Below, one piece after another: positions 36,411-46,936 of a stretch of DNA of 64,000 nucleotides; the stretch's first letter is position 1, and each line of letters begins with the position of its first letter. Position numbers and translations under genes: made by a program. The notes under the pieces are model-generated. The model did not search any database. It saw only the letters and a list, made by a program, of their open reading frames with translations, and was not told where the DNA came from. The stretch spans positions 1 through 64,000 of the forward strand of contig RECE01000326.1 in assembly GCA_007694165.1 (NCBI GenBank). Reading direction: 5' to 3'. Origin of the DNA: Bacteroidota bacterium. GTDB lineage: Bacteria > Bacteroidota > Bacteroidia > Bacteroidales > UBA7960.

Positions 36411-37532
36411 ATGCATGAAGATGATTTGTTGAAATATCAGCTTGCCTTGACAATGGTTCCTAAAGTAGGTGGGATTACGGCAAAAAAACTTATTGCCTAT
36501 TGTGGAGGTGTGGAGGGTGTATTCCTTGAGAAGAAGAAAACCCTGATGAAGATTCCCGGTATAGGAGCGAATATTGCCGCGGCAGTATCAGACCGTGAAA
36601 TTTTTTCCCGGGTGGAAAAAGAAATGGAATTCATAAAGAAAAACGGAATTGTAACACTCTTTTACACAGATGTCAATTATCCGGGCAGGTTAAAGCATTG
36701 TGATGACGGGCCCATACTGCTTTTTTACAAGGGTACTGCCAATCTGAATAAGCAAAAAATCATTGCCGTGGTTGGCACCAGAAGCATTACAGAATATGGC
36801 AAGCAAAAATGCAAAGAAATCGTGGAAGGGGTTAAAAAGTTTGATCCCCTGATATTAAGCGGGCTGGCCTATGGTGTGGATGCGCGGGCACACAAAATCG
36901 CACTGGACAATACTCTGCAGACGGTGGGAGTGCTGGGACACGGTCTTGACAGAATATACCCTCCGCTCAACAAGCCACTTGCTGAAAGGATGCTCGACAA
37001 TAATGGTGGCCTTCTGAGCGATTTTGTGAGTAATACGATTCCCGACAGAGAGAATTTTCCCAAAAGAAACCGGATTATTGCCGGTATGGCTGACGCATTG
37101 ATTGTGGTTGAGGCTGCCAAAACCGGGGGCGCATTGATAACTGCCAATATTGCCAATACTTACAACAGGGATGTATTTGCCGTGCCCGGGCGAACCTCAG
37201 ACTTATACAGCCAGGGGTGTAATTTTCTCATTAAAACCCACAAGGCACATCTTGCTGAAACTGCAAAAGACATTGAATATGTAATGGGTTGGGAAGAGGA
37301 AAACCAAAAGAGCAAAAAGCACCAACAGCAACAACTTTTTGTCGAGTTGGATGAACAGGAGAAGATCATTGCAGATATATTAAAAGAAAATGAAACGTGC
37401 TCCTTTGATTTCCTGGTGCAGAAAACAGGGCTGGGATTCAGCAAAACCTCATCCCTGCTTCTTAATCTTGAATTTAAGGGAGCCATTGCCAACTTACCCG
37501 GCAAAATGTTCAAACTGTTAATATCTGTTTGA
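36411..37532 (+). CDS. dprA: DNA-processing protein DprA
   Basis: DprA (373 residues) loads RecA on incoming single-stranded DNA in natural transformation. An N-terminal helix-hairpin-helix region (TMVPKVGGITAKKLIAYCGG, KIPGIGANIA) is followed by the Rossmann-like DprA core (VVGTRSITEYGKQK, LSGLAYGVDARAHKIAL, FPKRNRIIAGMADALIVVEA, KTGGALITA) and a C-terminal winged helix (about residues 310-370). All usual blocks are intact. No other competence gene lies in the window. Confidence 0.95.
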   Translation: MHEDDLLKYQLALTMVPKVGGITAKKLIAYCGGVEGVFLEKKKTLMKIPGIGANIAAAVSDREIFSRVEKEMEFIKKNGIVTLFYTDVNYPGRLKHCDDGPILLFYKGTANLNKQKIIAVVGTRSITEYGKQKCKEIVEGVKKFDPLILSGLAYGVDARAHKIALDNTLQTVGVLGHGLDRIYPPLNKPLAERMLDNNGGLLSDFVSNTIPDRENFPKRNRIIAGMADALIVVEAAKTGGALITANIANTYNRDVFAVPGRTSDLYSQGCNFLIKTHKAHLAETAKDIEYVMGWEEENQKSKKHQQQQLFVELDEQEKIIADILKENETCSFDFLVQKTGLGFSKTSSLLLNLEFKGAIANLPGKMFKLLISV

Positions 37533-37592
37533 CCATTTTGCTATTGCCGCAGAAATGCCATCTTGGGTTGGTTTCTCTGGTAAACCTGCTTT

Positions 37593-38264
37593 TTAAACCG
37601 TGGATAGGAGGTTGTCGAGATTTTCAAATTTTACCCGGTAATCTTCGAGTGTTCGGTTGATAACCTCCTTGGCTTCGATTGAATCGTAAGTATGGGTAAT
37701 TTCTACATCCAGCTTTGTATTGGGAAGATCTTTGTAAGTCAGGAAGTAATGTTTCAGCCTCTCAACCACAGGTTCAGGACATTCAGAAATATCCCTCATA
37801 GCACCATAAACCGCGTCATCTTTCAATACACAAATAATCTTGTCATCAGCCTGGTTGTGGTCAAGCATTCTGAAGCCCCCGATAGGAATGGCCTCTACCA
37901 GTATATCTCCATGAGAAATAGACTTTTCAGTCAGGATACAAACATCAAGCGGATCTCCATCCCCAACAAGTTCTGTTCTTCCGGTCTTCTCAATGGCATA
38001 TTCTGCAGTTCTTTTGGCACAGAGTGTCTGAGGGATAAAGCCATACATTGCTGGCAATACGTTCGAATATTTCTGTGGGCGATCAATTTTTAAATAGCCA
38101 CTTACTTTGTCTACTTCGTACTTTACCGTATCAGTGCTTACCATTTCCACAAAGCAGGTAAACTCGTCGGGTGCATTTTTGCCGATGTCTACCCCATGCC
38201 ATGGGTGCGATTTGTATCTTAATCCCATTAACCTGCCAATGGGATCCATTATTTTGTTTGCCAT
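37593..38264 (-). CDS. ppa: Inorganic pyrophosphatase (family I)
   Basis: The enzyme (223 residues) hydrolyses pyrophosphate and drives biosynthetic reactions forward. The family I metal site is visible in GDGDPLDVCIL, followed by RMLDHNQADDKIICVL and LKHYFLTYKDLPN. The N-terminus (PWHGVDIGKNAPDEFTCFVE) fits the slightly longer Bacteroidota form. A TACTTTTG -7 box lies at 38290-38297, about 25 bases upstream. It is convergent with dprA, separated by 60 bases that include only a weak five-pair hairpin. Confidence 0.95.
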   Translation of the reverse strand: MANKIMDPIGRLMGLRYKSHPWHGVDIGKNAPDEFTCFVEMVSTDTVKYEVDKVSGYLKIDRPQKYSNVLPAMYGFIPQTLCAKRTAEYAIEKTGRTELVGDGDPLDVCILTEKSISHGDILVEAIPIGGFRMLDHNQADDKIICVLKDDAVYGAMRDISECPEPVVERLKHYFLTYKDLPNTKLDVEITHTYDSIEAKEVINRTLEDYRVKFENLDNLLSTV

Positions 38265-38787
38265 AATTTTGGTGTCTCGGTTTTGATAGCAAAAGTAACG
38301 ATTAATCCCATGAATCAGGAAAAGATTTTTAACAATTGTCGCTCATTTGGCCTGTAGACGTTTATGAATTTAATTATATTTATATGTGTGCCTGACTGGC
38401 AATTTGAATAGACAAGAAATGCTTTAATGTCTTTTAGCCGATATTTGTGGCGTTAATGCTTCTTGGTGATTTTTTTTCAAGCAGGGCACTATAAGTGTTA
38501 AACGTCACAATATGAGGGTTATATGAAGTTTTAAATCATTTTAAATAGGTATTGGCTACAATAAAAAAATATGGGTATTTACCTATTGTGCAGGAGTTAG
38601 CAAAGGCATACATTTATAGATGTAAACCTGTTTTAAGTCTAAATAAAAAGCACTTTAAGGCGCTGTTTAATTTTGTTTAGCATTAAAAACAGCATTTTCC
38701 CTACCTCCCCCTCCCGTACTTAATAATTAGAGGAAAACAGGCTTACACGTACATGTTAACTTTTTTTCTCACCAAACCCAGGTACCT
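38265..38787. other. 523-bp intergenic region upstream of the SprB-repeat gene
   Basis: This AT-rich region separates divergent ppa and the large SprB-repeat gene. It holds the ppa -7 box (minus, 38290-38297) and a TAATTTTG element on the plus strand at 38668-38675, about 112 bases before the SprB-repeat start, without a convincing -33 box. No gene or RNA structure was recognised. Confidence 0.45.
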
Positions 38788-41700
38788 ATGAAAAAACTTC
38801 AACTATTGTTAACGATTGTTGCAATTACATGCTGTTTTAGCACAGCCTCTGCACAATTGTACGGTCCTAATCTTATAGACAACGGCGATTTTGCCAATGG
38901 CTATACAGATTTCTACACGGACTATGTATTTGTTGATCCTGAAGTAGGGGGGGCTAACAGCCTTGTCCCCGAAGGTCGCTTTACCGTTGCCGGAAATGCC
39001 GGTGATTATCATCCCAACTTTGTGGGTGTCCCGTTTGCAGGAGAGAACTTTCTCATTGTTAACGGAGCCACAAATCAGCAAATTTGTGGAGGAAGTCCAT
39101 GTGATGAGACCTGGATCGTGTGGCAGCAGACTGTACCTGTTGAAGAAGGCAAAAACTACGAATTCAGTTTTATGCTCTCCAGCCTGGTTACTACTGCCCC
39201 ATCCAATCTTAATGTAGCTATTGAGATCAATGGCACTACTTACGCAGAAGTTTTTCTTGCCCCGGGTGCAACCAGTGAATGGGTTCAGAAATCATGGATG
39301 AATACTGATAAATCCCAGACTGCCACCATTACCATCATTGAAACCACCAAGGTGAAAATCGGTAACGATTTTGGTATTGATGATATAAAGTTCAGAAGTA
39401 TTGAACCGGAACCTGTTCCATGCCCTGATCTTGATGTGGTTATCAATGTTACAGATGTTTCCTGCCCCGGAGATGAAGATGGCATAATCGAAGTCATTAT
39501 GAATGGAGTAAAGCCCTTTAACATTTGCATCTCTTATGGATGTGAAGAAGAGGGAGATGATTTTGATTTGTTTGATAAGTCGCAGACCGCCACTTATGGA
39601 GGTTTGATTCCCGGCTATTATACCATTACGATTTTTGACGGCAATGGATGTCCGTTTGTAGCTTGTGTATATGTTGGAGAACCCGAGCCATTGCTTGGTG
39701 AAATAGTGAACCTTGTCAACCCATTGTGCTACGGCGATGAAAATGGAATGGTTGAGATCGAAATTTCAGGAGGCACACCCCCCTACACTGCTGATATGGG
39801 CACGATAGAGGGAAATCTGCTAACTATTTCCGATTTGGGTGCTGGATCCTATACTGTTGAAATTGACGACTCCAACGGGTGTGGTTCTATCATGGTATCC
39901 TTTGAAATAGAAGAACCTCCAATGCTGGAAGCCGGTTATGAAGCAACAGAAATTCTTTGCTATGGCGGCTTTTCAACCGTTACTGTTACTGCTTCTGGCG
40001 GAAAACCTCCTTATCAGCTGTTTGATGGGGATGTGCTTGCTGGTGATTTTGAAAATGGCCAGATAGAACTTTCTGTTCAGGCAGGTAGTTTCAGCTGGAC
40101 TGTTATCGATGCCAACGGCTGTGAAACAGATGTTAACTTTGAAATTGAACAGCCCGACCAGGGCATTATTGATGTAACTGTTACAGGTGAAATACTATGC
40201 TATGGAGAAGAAGCCGAAGTAGGTGTGACAATTATGGGTGGTACGCCTCCTTATGTAGTATTTATTGAAGGCTTTGAGCCCATAGAAGAGAACGGTACTT
40301 TTGTATTTATGCTCCCTGCAGGTTCATATCTTGTTACTGTTTTTGATGCCAATCAATGTGACTTAGGCAGTTTTGAATTTGAGGTAACTGAACCTGATTT
40401 GCTGGAAGCAAACTACGAAAAAGACGAAATTGCATGCTATGGCGAAGAAGCAGAAGTAACCGTATATGCCATGGGTGGAACCCCTCCCTACCAACTGTTT
40501 GATGGTGATGTATTTGCCGGAAACTTTACAGATGGCGAAATCTCACTGATGGTGGGAGCCGGAGAATATCTCTGGACTATAATTGACGCCAACGGCTGCG
40601 AAGCAGAGGTTGAGTTTGAAATGACCCAGCCCGACCCTCTTGTTGCCATGCTAATGGAAACAATGGATGCTACCTGCTATGGATATGAGGATGGAATGGC
40701 TGTTATTTCCGTAACCGGGGGCACACCACCTTATTTTGCAGATATGGGAACCTTTGTCAACGGTACGCTTACCATTGAAGGTTTGGGTGCAGGTGAATAC
40801 ACCGTAACCATTACCGATTCCAAAAATTGCGGACCTGAGGTAGTAACCTTCGAAATCGGTCAGCCTGATGAAATCGTTATCGAGAATGTTGATATCGAGG
40901 TACCTCTTTGTGCTCCGGAGAACTTCCCCGTTTGCACTGAGCCATGGGCGGTAGCTGTGATTGAATATAACGTGGGTACTGCCAACTACGGAGATGGAAC
41001 GGTAGCGGCAAGCAGAACCAATCCTTTGAACGCCCTTGGCATGCCCGATTATAGCAACTCCCCTCCAATTACTTATGTTTCTCTTGGCTTGGGAGGTGAG
41101 CTGATACTGGAAGTAGGCTGCATGATTTACAACGGTGAAGGTCCTGATTTCGAAGTGGTAGAAACTTCTTACGGTAGCCCCACTTGCGATAACTATCCTG
41201 AAAAAGCAGACGTTTTTGTAGCCCAGGACCTGGATGGTCCATGGTCGTACCTTGGTGAGATTTGTCTCACTGAAGCACTGGATCTTTCTGATGGTGTTGA
41301 CCCCGATACAGGAGAACCTTTCGTTCTGGAATGGGCAAAATATATCTGGATTGTGGATGTCACAGCTGAAAATTTCCCCAATGGTGACGGATATGATGTC
41401 AATGGAATAACCATATTCAACACGTTCGAAGGTCCTGTTCAGACCGACTCCAGCATCATCATTAATTTCTCAGGTGTTGAAGAAGGCGAAGAGCTCTTGT
41501 TTGTAATCTATGACGGTGAAGAAGTGGTAAGTATTTCCAATGTTGCTGAACTTAGCGGACTGAACCCCGGTACTTATACCGTAGTTCTTCAGGTTGGTGA
41601 CTGCTTCTCTGAGCCTTTCGAGTTTACTGTTCCTGAGTTCCCCGAGCCTATAGAAGCGATTGTTGATGTAGCCGATGTAGGTTGTTACGGAGAGGCAACA

Positions 41701-43437
41701 GGAAGTGCAGAAGTTACCATTATCGGAGGTACTGCCCCTTACACCCTCACCTGGGAAGGACTTGAAGAACCTGTTATTATTGAAGAGGATGGTGGTTCAT
41801 ATCTGATTACAGGACTGCCGGCAGGCTCCTACTTTGTTGACATTGTTGACTTCAATGGATGTCTTGAGGATTTTTCCTTTATGGTGAACGAGCCTCCAAT
41901 GCTTACAGCAGAGGTTGAGACAGGTGAAATAGTATGCTTCGGCGAAACTACCTGGATTGAACTTACTATTGATGGCGGTGTAGAGCCTTATCTCCTTTCA
42001 GACAATAACAGCGATTTTGAACTCGAAATAGAGATGGCTGGTGCCACAATGCTTTCCGGATTTGGTGCCGGAGATTACTCCTGGACTGTTACCGATGCCA
42101 ATGGATGTGCTGTGCTGGTTGAGTTTGAACTGGATCAGCCTGAGCAAATCATTGCTGAAGAGTCCTATGAGCCTATTCAGTGCTATGGATTTAATACTGA
42201 CGTTACCGTAACGGTTACCAATGGTGTTGGGCCTTTCATGCTATACAATATGGAGGTAGCAGAAGAAAACCTGGTAATTGAGTCCTTCGATATGGAAGTT
42301 ACCCTCAATGATTTGGGTGGTGGTTCATACTATTGGATAGTGGTAGATGCCAACGGATGTGAAGCCATACTCGATTTTGTTATCGAAGAACCTATGGAGC
42401 TTGAAGCAGATGTAGATCCCGGTGAAATTCTGTGCCACAATGGAGTTACTAGTGCCCTGGTAACAGCTACCGGAGGCACTGCTCCTTACAGACTATTCAG
42501 CGGTGAAAGCCTGGTTGCCACATTTAATGATGAATACCTTGTGGAAGACCTTGCCTTTGGTGCATACAGCTGGACTGTTCTGGATGCCAATGACTGCGGA
42601 CCCATTGTTCTTGAGTTTGAACTTGAGAATCCTGATGAGTTATTGCTGCTCGTTGAATCCACCACAGATATTACATGCTACGGATACGATGATGGCGAAA
42701 TACATGCATTTGCCTCAGGTGGTACCGGCGATCTTATGTTTTCTCTTAATGGAGGAGAACCACAAGCGTCCGGCTCATTCCTGAATCTGTTTGCAGGTGA
42801 TTACACGGTTACTGTTACCGATGCAAATGGTTGCAGTGTTAGTGAAATGGTAACCCTTGAAGAACCGGATCTGCTGGAAATTGATGTATTCCTTATTGAA
42901 CCCGCTGATTTTGGCGAAAACAACGGAGAAATCTGGGCTTACATAATCGGCGGAACCGCTCCTTACTCAGTTTGTCTTTTCACTGAATGTGTTGACAATG
43001 GAGATGAAGGTGAAATGTACGATAAAAACCAGGGTATGATGTACTGGGGGTTGCAACCCGGCGAGTATATGATCAAAGTAGTTGACGCTAATGGTTGTGA
43101 GGCTTATGTGTGTGTTGAAGTACCTGAGGCTGAGGAAGACAAGATCATTCTTTCCAACCAGAACAACCTGCCTGCTGATGATGTTCTGATCACCTTCCCC
43201 AATCCTTTCAGAAACCAGACCACTGTAAGGTTTACTCCGCAAACTTCTCAGTTTGTTACCCTGGAAGTATACAATGTGATTGGCGAAAGAGTTGAGATTC
43301 TGTTCCACGGAGATGTTAATGCGTTTGAAGAACAAGAACATATCTTCAGGGCAGGATATCTTCCCAATGGTATCTATTATGTAAGATTAACCATGGATGA
43401 AAAAGTTCATTTCGACAAGGTTATCCTTGCCAAATAA
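38788..43437 (+). CDS. Large secreted SprB-repeat protein with T9SS type A sorting domain
   Basis: The 1549-residue protein begins with a signal peptide (LQLLLTIVAITCCFSTASAQ), then a unique N-terminal domain (about 25-205). About 12 SprB repeats follow, plus one degenerate copy, each starting near a CYG (for example LCYGDENG, ACYGEEAEV) and ending DANGC...EP. The array is split by a non-repeat insert at about residues 708-880. The last ~80 residues form a T9SS type A CTD (TFPNPFRNQTTVRF to KVILAK). Repeats are acidic and cysteine-bearing; the paired cysteines per repeat could form disulfides. SprB itself is the gliding adhesin of Flavobacterium; this protein is shorter and may be a surface adhesin, which is inferred. 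Confidence 0.92.
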   Translation: MKKLQLLLTIVAITCCFSTASAQLYGPNLIDNGDFANGYTDFYTDYVFVDPEVGGANSLVPEGRFTVAGNAGDYHPNFVGVPFAGENFLIVNGATNQQICGGSPCDETWIVWQQTVPVEEGKNYEFSFMLSSLVTTAPSNLNVAIEINGTTYAEVFLAPGATSEWVQKSWMNTDKSQTATITIIETTKVKIGNDFGIDDIKFRSIEPEPVPCPDLDVVINVTDVSCPGDEDGIIEVIMNGVKPFNICISYGCEEEGDDFDLFDKSQTATYGGLIPGYYTITIFDGNGCPFVACVYVGEPEPLLGEIVNLVNPLCYGDENGMVEIEISGGTPPYTADMGTIEGNLLTISDLGAGSYTVEIDDSNGCGSIMVSFEIEEPPMLEAGYEATEILCYGGFSTVTVTASGGKPPYQLFDGDVLAGDFENGQIELSVQAGSFSWTVIDANGCETDVNFEIEQPDQGIIDVTVTGEILCYGEEAEVGVTIMGGTPPYVVFIEGFEPIEENGTFVFMLPAGSYLVTVFDANQCDLGSFEFEVTEPDLLEANYEKDEIACYGEEAEVTVYAMGGTPPYQLFDGDVFAGNFTDGEISLMVGAGEYLWTIIDANGCEAEVEFEMTQPDPLVAMLMETMDATCYGYEDGMAVISVTGGTPPYFADMGTFVNGTLTIEGLGAGEYTVTITDSKNCGPEVVTFEIGQPDEIVIENVDIEVPLCAPENFPVCTEPWAVAVIEYNVGTANYGDGTVAASRTNPLNALGMPDYSNSPPITYVSLGLGGELILEVGCMIYNGEGPDFEVVETSYGSPTCDNYPEKADVFVAQDLDGPWSYLGEICLTEALDLSDGVDPDTGEPFVLEWAKYIWIVDVTAENFPNGDGYDVNGITIFNTFEGPVQTDSSIIINFSGVEEGEELLFVIYDGEEVVSISNVAELSGLNPGTYTVVLQVGDCFSEPFEFTVPEFPEPIEAIVDVADVGCYGEATGSAEVTIIGGTAPYTLTWEGLEEPVIIEEDGGSYLITGLPAGSYFVDIVDFNGCLEDFSFMVNEPPMLTAEVETGEIVCFGETTWIELTIDGGVEPYLLSDNNSDFELEIEMAGATMLSGFGAGDYSWTVTDANGCAVLVEFELDQPEQIIAEESYEPIQCYGFNTDVTVTVTNGVGPFMLYNMEVAEENLVIESFDMEVTLNDLGGGSYYWIVVDANGCEAILDFVIEEPMELEADVDPGEILCHNGVTSALVTATGGTAPYRLFSGESLVATFNDEYLVEDLAFGAYSWTVLDANDCGPIVLEFELENPDELLLLVESTTDITCYGYDDGEIHAFASGGTGDLMFSLNGGEPQASGSFLNLFAGDYTVTVTDANGCSVSEMVTLEEPDLLEIDVFLIEPADFGENNGEIWAYIIGGTAPYSVCLFTECVDNGDEGEMYDKNQGMMYWGLQPGEYMIKVVDANGCEAYVCVEVPEAEEDKIILSNQNNLPADDVLITFPNPFRNQTTVRFTPQTSQFVTLEVYNVIGERVEILFHGDVNAFEEQEHIFRAGYLPNGIYYVRLTMDEKVHFDKVILAK

Positions 43438-43458
43438 TCACTTTTTATTCATTTAAAC

Positions 43459-43496
43459 CCGGGGGTTCTCTGTTTCAGAGGACCCCCCTTTTTTTT
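43459..43496 (+). terminator. Strong rho-independent terminator after the SprB-repeat gene
   Basis: GGGGGTTCTCTG (43461-43472) pairs with CAGAGGACCCCC (43476-43487) over 12 positions, with one G-T pair and a three-base loop. Eight T follow at 43489-43496. It starts 22 bases after the stop codon. Confidence 0.9.
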
Positions 43497-43744
43497 GTCA
43501 GAGAAAGAAAGGTTAAAAAGCTTTGAGGATTGTTTAAACATTGTTAAATTTACGGTCTATGAGCAGTGATTCTGCCAAAATATAATCTTCTGTTATCCGA
43601 AAGTTTAAACCCGATTATATCTCTATCCCTTATTCCAATAGAATTCTTGTCCAAAGGAAAACAAAACCAATACTGATGCCGGGATTTATCCATCCCTGAT
43701 GCGAATCAACTGATATTTTATTTATCTAAACAAAAGGGGGACAA
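43497..43744. other. Intergenic leader upstream of the first hybrid kinase
   Basis: The bases between the terminator and the kinase start show no gene and no TAnnTTTG box; AGGGGG lies just before the ATG and may help ribosome binding. The whole gap from 43438 is 307 bases including the terminator. Confidence 0.35.
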
Positions 43745-46700
43745 ATGTTTAGTAATTATGCATCTGTAATACGGAAGCTTCCGATGAGCTATTCTTATCA
43801 GAGGGCTATCCTCAATAGTAAAGGAGAGGTTATTGATTTTGAGATATTGGAAGCAAATGAGTTGTATGCCAGTAAAACCCAGTATACTGCTGCAGAAATA
43901 CCGGGTAAGAAATTGACTGAAGTATTTCCCAAAATATCTGATGAAGATTTTCACTGGATGATCCCCTGTGCCATTGAATACAGCGAAGGGAGTTCAGGTA
44001 GTATGGAGCGGTTTTGTTTGTATCAAAATCGCTGGTTCAAAGTTCATTACCACACAACAGGCAGCTGGTCTGTAATCTTTTTTTACGAAGATATTACTGA
44101 TACAAAGATGGCTGAGTTTGCCAAAGAGGATGTTCAAAACCAGCACAAAGTACTGTCTGAATTAACAGCATCGGAACATTACACCGATGGCAATATTTAT
44201 GAGTTTATAAAACAAGCCATTGTCAAAGCCTCTGGAGTGATGAAGGTGTGGCGCACCGGAGTTTGGTTTTTTGATGAAGATGGTGAAAAACTCAGGAATT
44301 TTGATAATTATGACTCTGAATCCGGTTTGCACAGTTCGGGGATGCTGCTCGACGGATACAAATACAACAGTGAATTCAAGTATTTTAAAAAGTCCAGGTA
44401 TGTAGATGCCAATGATGCGCTGAATGATAAACGTGTAAGTGGCTATCTGCAGGACTATCTGATTCCTCTTGGTATTACTTCTATGCTTGATGCAGCAATT
44501 GTTTCAGAGGGGAAAACCATTGGAATTCTTTGTTTTGAGCACAAAGGAGAAAAAAGAACCTGGCAGCAACATGAAATTAATTTCGGTTGTGAGCTTGCCT
44601 CCAAGATTGCTAATGTTTTGAGGGTTTTTGATAAAAAAATAACCCAGAGCAAACTGCTCAGAAGTGAAAACAAACTAAAAAGCATCTTTCTTGCAGCTCC
44701 CTCTGGTATGGGCCTGTTGGTATCGCGGGTCTTCCAGGATGCAAACGACAAACTTTGCCAGATGACCGGATACTCACATCAGGAGCTTATCGGTAAAAGT
44801 GCAAGGATGTTGTATTGCACGGACGAAGATTTTGAATATGTAGGTAGAGAAAAGTACAGACAGATAGACGAATTGGGGATTGGTACCGTGGAATCACGCT
44901 TTAGGAGAAAAGATGGCCAGGTGATTCATGTATTGGTTAGCAGCACACCCCTCGATCCCACCAATCAGATGCAGGGGATTATCTTTACAGCAACCGACAT
45001 TACCAGCAGAAAAAATGCAGAGGAAAAACTTCGTGAGAGTGAATTGCGGATGCGCCAGCTGGCGGCCAATATTCCGGGGGCAGTATATCAGTTTCATGTA
45101 TCAGCTGAGGGTAAGTTTGATTTGCTCTATATGAGCGATGGAGGTGCAGAAATATTTGAGAAGCCCATTGAGCTTTTAACCGATGAAACGAGATTGTTTG
45201 AAGAGGTCTGTCCGGAGCACCGCCAGGGGCTTAAGAAATCTATTTTTGAGTCGGTCAAATCTTTTACCGACTGGTCTTATGAGTTTTGTATCCTTCTGCG
45301 CAAAGGCAGGAAAAAGTGGATACGGGGAATGTCTAAACCCAGGAAGGATGGATTGGGAGGGGTTTTATACGATGGTGTATTGCTTGATATTACCCCGCAA
45401 AAAACCATAGAAGAGAAGTTGCGCATCAACGAAAAGAGGTATCAGTCCATTGTGGAAAATCAGCGTGACATGATTTGCCGTTTTTTACCTGATACAACAC
45501 TTACATTTGTTAACCCTGCCTATTGCAGGTATTTTGGAAAAAAAGAAGAAGATTTAACAGGCCGGAAGTTTCTTGACTTTTTACCCTCTGCCAATCAAAA
45601 GCTTATGAAGAAACATCTCTCGATATTTCGACCTGAGAGTGCTTCACATACTTTTGAAAACAAAATATTGCTGGAAAACAGGAGGTATATCTGGCAAGAA
45701 TGGTCTACCATTGCTTTTTTTGACCATAAAGGCAACGTAATGGAATTTCAGTCCATTGGCAATGATATAACTGATAAGAAAGAAAGGATAGAGCTTGAAC
45801 AGGAATTGAAGGTAGCTCTTGAATCCGGAAGGTTTAAAAAGAACTTCCTGGCCAATATGAGCCACGAGATACGAACACCGCTTACCGGTATTATTGGCAT
45901 GACGGAGATACTTGGCCAGACTCAACTTGACTCCAGGCAATTGGAATACCTGAGTCTATTGCGCCATTCAGGCGAAAATCTGATGGAGCTTATCAACAAA
46001 GTACTGGATTATTCCGATATAGAAAAAGGAGCGTTGAAGTTAAAATACCGCAGAATGGATCTGCAAAGATGGCTAAAAAGAGCAGAGAAATATTTTTATT
46101 TAATATGTAAGTCAGATATTGGTTTTGAGAGTAAGATTGATGAGGCTCTTCCAAGGTTTGTCGAAGCAGACAAAGTTCGTCTTGAGCAGATATTGCATAA
46201 TTTAATCTCCAATGCTGTCAAATTTACATTGCAAGGGCATGTGCGCCTGGTTGCTGAATTGGTTAAATTGCTCCCTCCCGGCGAAGTGTTGATAAAAGTT
46301 TCTGTATTTGATACCGGAATTGGAATTCCTGAAAAAAGACAAAAGGATATTTTTCAACCCTTTATGCAGGTTGACGATCTGGATACACGGGGATATGAAG
46401 GTGCAGGTCTGGGATTATCCATTTGCCAGAATCTTGTTTCTCTGCATGGCGGCAAAATAGGCTTTGAGAGTAAAGAAGGAAAAGGTAGCTGCTTCTGGTT
46501 TACATTCAAGGCTTCTCAGGCATTGGAAAAAAAAGGTCAAGCTACCAGAAGTGCTTCAGAAAAAAGGCAAACAAAACCCCTGAAAATTCTCTTTGCTGAG
46601 GATAAGAAAATCAATCAGCAGGTTATTTCTCTTTTGTTAACATCAATGGGGCATGAGGTTACGATTGCTGAAAATGGCAAGCAAGCGCTGGAGTTCTTTA

Positions 46701-46936
46701 AAAAAAGTGACTTTGACCTGATTCTCATGGATATTCAAATGCCGGAAATGGACGGCATCACCGCTGTAAGTAAATTGAGGGCCGAATACAAGGAGCTTCC
46801 TCCCATCATTGGATTGAGTGCAAATACCTTTGAAGTAAACAAGGAAAAATACAAAGGAATGGATGGCTACCTTACCAAGCCAGTGAAGAAAAGTGAAATT
46901 GAGGAGGTGTTTAAAAGTTTTTTTCCCGTTTCATAG
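43745..46936 (+). CDS. Soluble hybrid histidine kinase (PAS-GAF-PAS-PAS-PAS-HisKA-HATPase-REC)
   Basis: The 1063-residue protein lacks a signal peptide or transmembrane helix, so it should sense cytoplasmic cues. Regions in order: PAS-like 1-115, GAF-like about 125-300, PAS 305-430, PAS 440-555, PAS 562-680, HisKA with phosphorylated His707 in MSHEIRTPLTG, HATPase about 800-925 (NLISNAVKF, DTGIGIPEKRQ, GAGLGLSI), and REC about 950-1060 with Asp996 in LMDIQMPEMDG. Such hybrids pass phosphate to a separate HPt or regulator; none is fused. Start ATG at 43745 follows AGGGGGACAA. It heads a same-strand cluster of four signalling genes. Confidence 0.92.
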   Translation: MFSNYASVIRKLPMSYSYQRAILNSKGEVIDFEILEANELYASKTQYTAAEIPGKKLTEVFPKISDEDFHWMIPCAIEYSEGSSGSMERFCLYQNRWFKVHYHTTGSWSVIFFYEDITDTKMAEFAKEDVQNQHKVLSELTASEHYTDGNIYEFIKQAIVKASGVMKVWRTGVWFFDEDGEKLRNFDNYDSESGLHSSGMLLDGYKYNSEFKYFKKSRYVDANDALNDKRVSGYLQDYLIPLGITSMLDAAIVSEGKTIGILCFEHKGEKRTWQQHEINFGCELASKIANVLRVFDKKITQSKLLRSENKLKSIFLAAPSGMGLLVSRVFQDANDKLCQMTGYSHQELIGKSARMLYCTDEDFEYVGREKYRQIDELGIGTVESRFRRKDGQVIHVLVSSTPLDPTNQMQGIIFTATDITSRKNAEEKLRESELRMRQLAANIPGAVYQFHVSAEGKFDLLYMSDGGAEIFEKPIELLTDETRLFEEVCPEHRQGLKKSIFESVKSFTDWSYEFCILLRKGRKKWIRGMSKPRKDGLGGVLYDGVLLDITPQKTIEEKLRINEKRYQSIVENQRDMICRFLPDTTLTFVNPAYCRYFGKKEEDLTGRKFLDFLPSANQKLMKKHLSIFRPESASHTFENKILLENRRYIWQEWSTIAFFDHKGNVMEFQSIGNDITDKKERIELEQELKVALESGRFKKNFLANMSHEIRTPLTGIIGMTEILGQTQLDSRQLEYLSLLRHSGENLMELINKVLDYSDIEKGALKLKYRRMDLQRWLKRAEKYFYLICKSDIGFESKIDEALPRFVEADKVRLEQILHNLISNAVKFTLQGHVRLVAELVKLLPPGEVLIKVSVFDTGIGIPEKRQKDIFQPFMQVDDLDTRGYEGAGLGLSICQNLVSLHGGKIGFESKEGKGSCFWFTFKASQALEKKGQATRSASEKRQTKPLKILFAEDKKINQQVISLLLTSMGHEVTIAENGKQALEFFKKSDFDLILMDIQMPEMDGITAVSKLRAEYKELPPIIGLSANTFEVNKEKYKGMDGYLTKPVKKSEIEEVFKSFFPVS

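Noticed and set aside
39400..43140. Repeats in the SprB-repeat gene as DNA repeats or CRISPR
   Set aside because: Similarity is at protein level, with period of roughly 80-90 codons; there is no constant DNA repeat or spacer structure.
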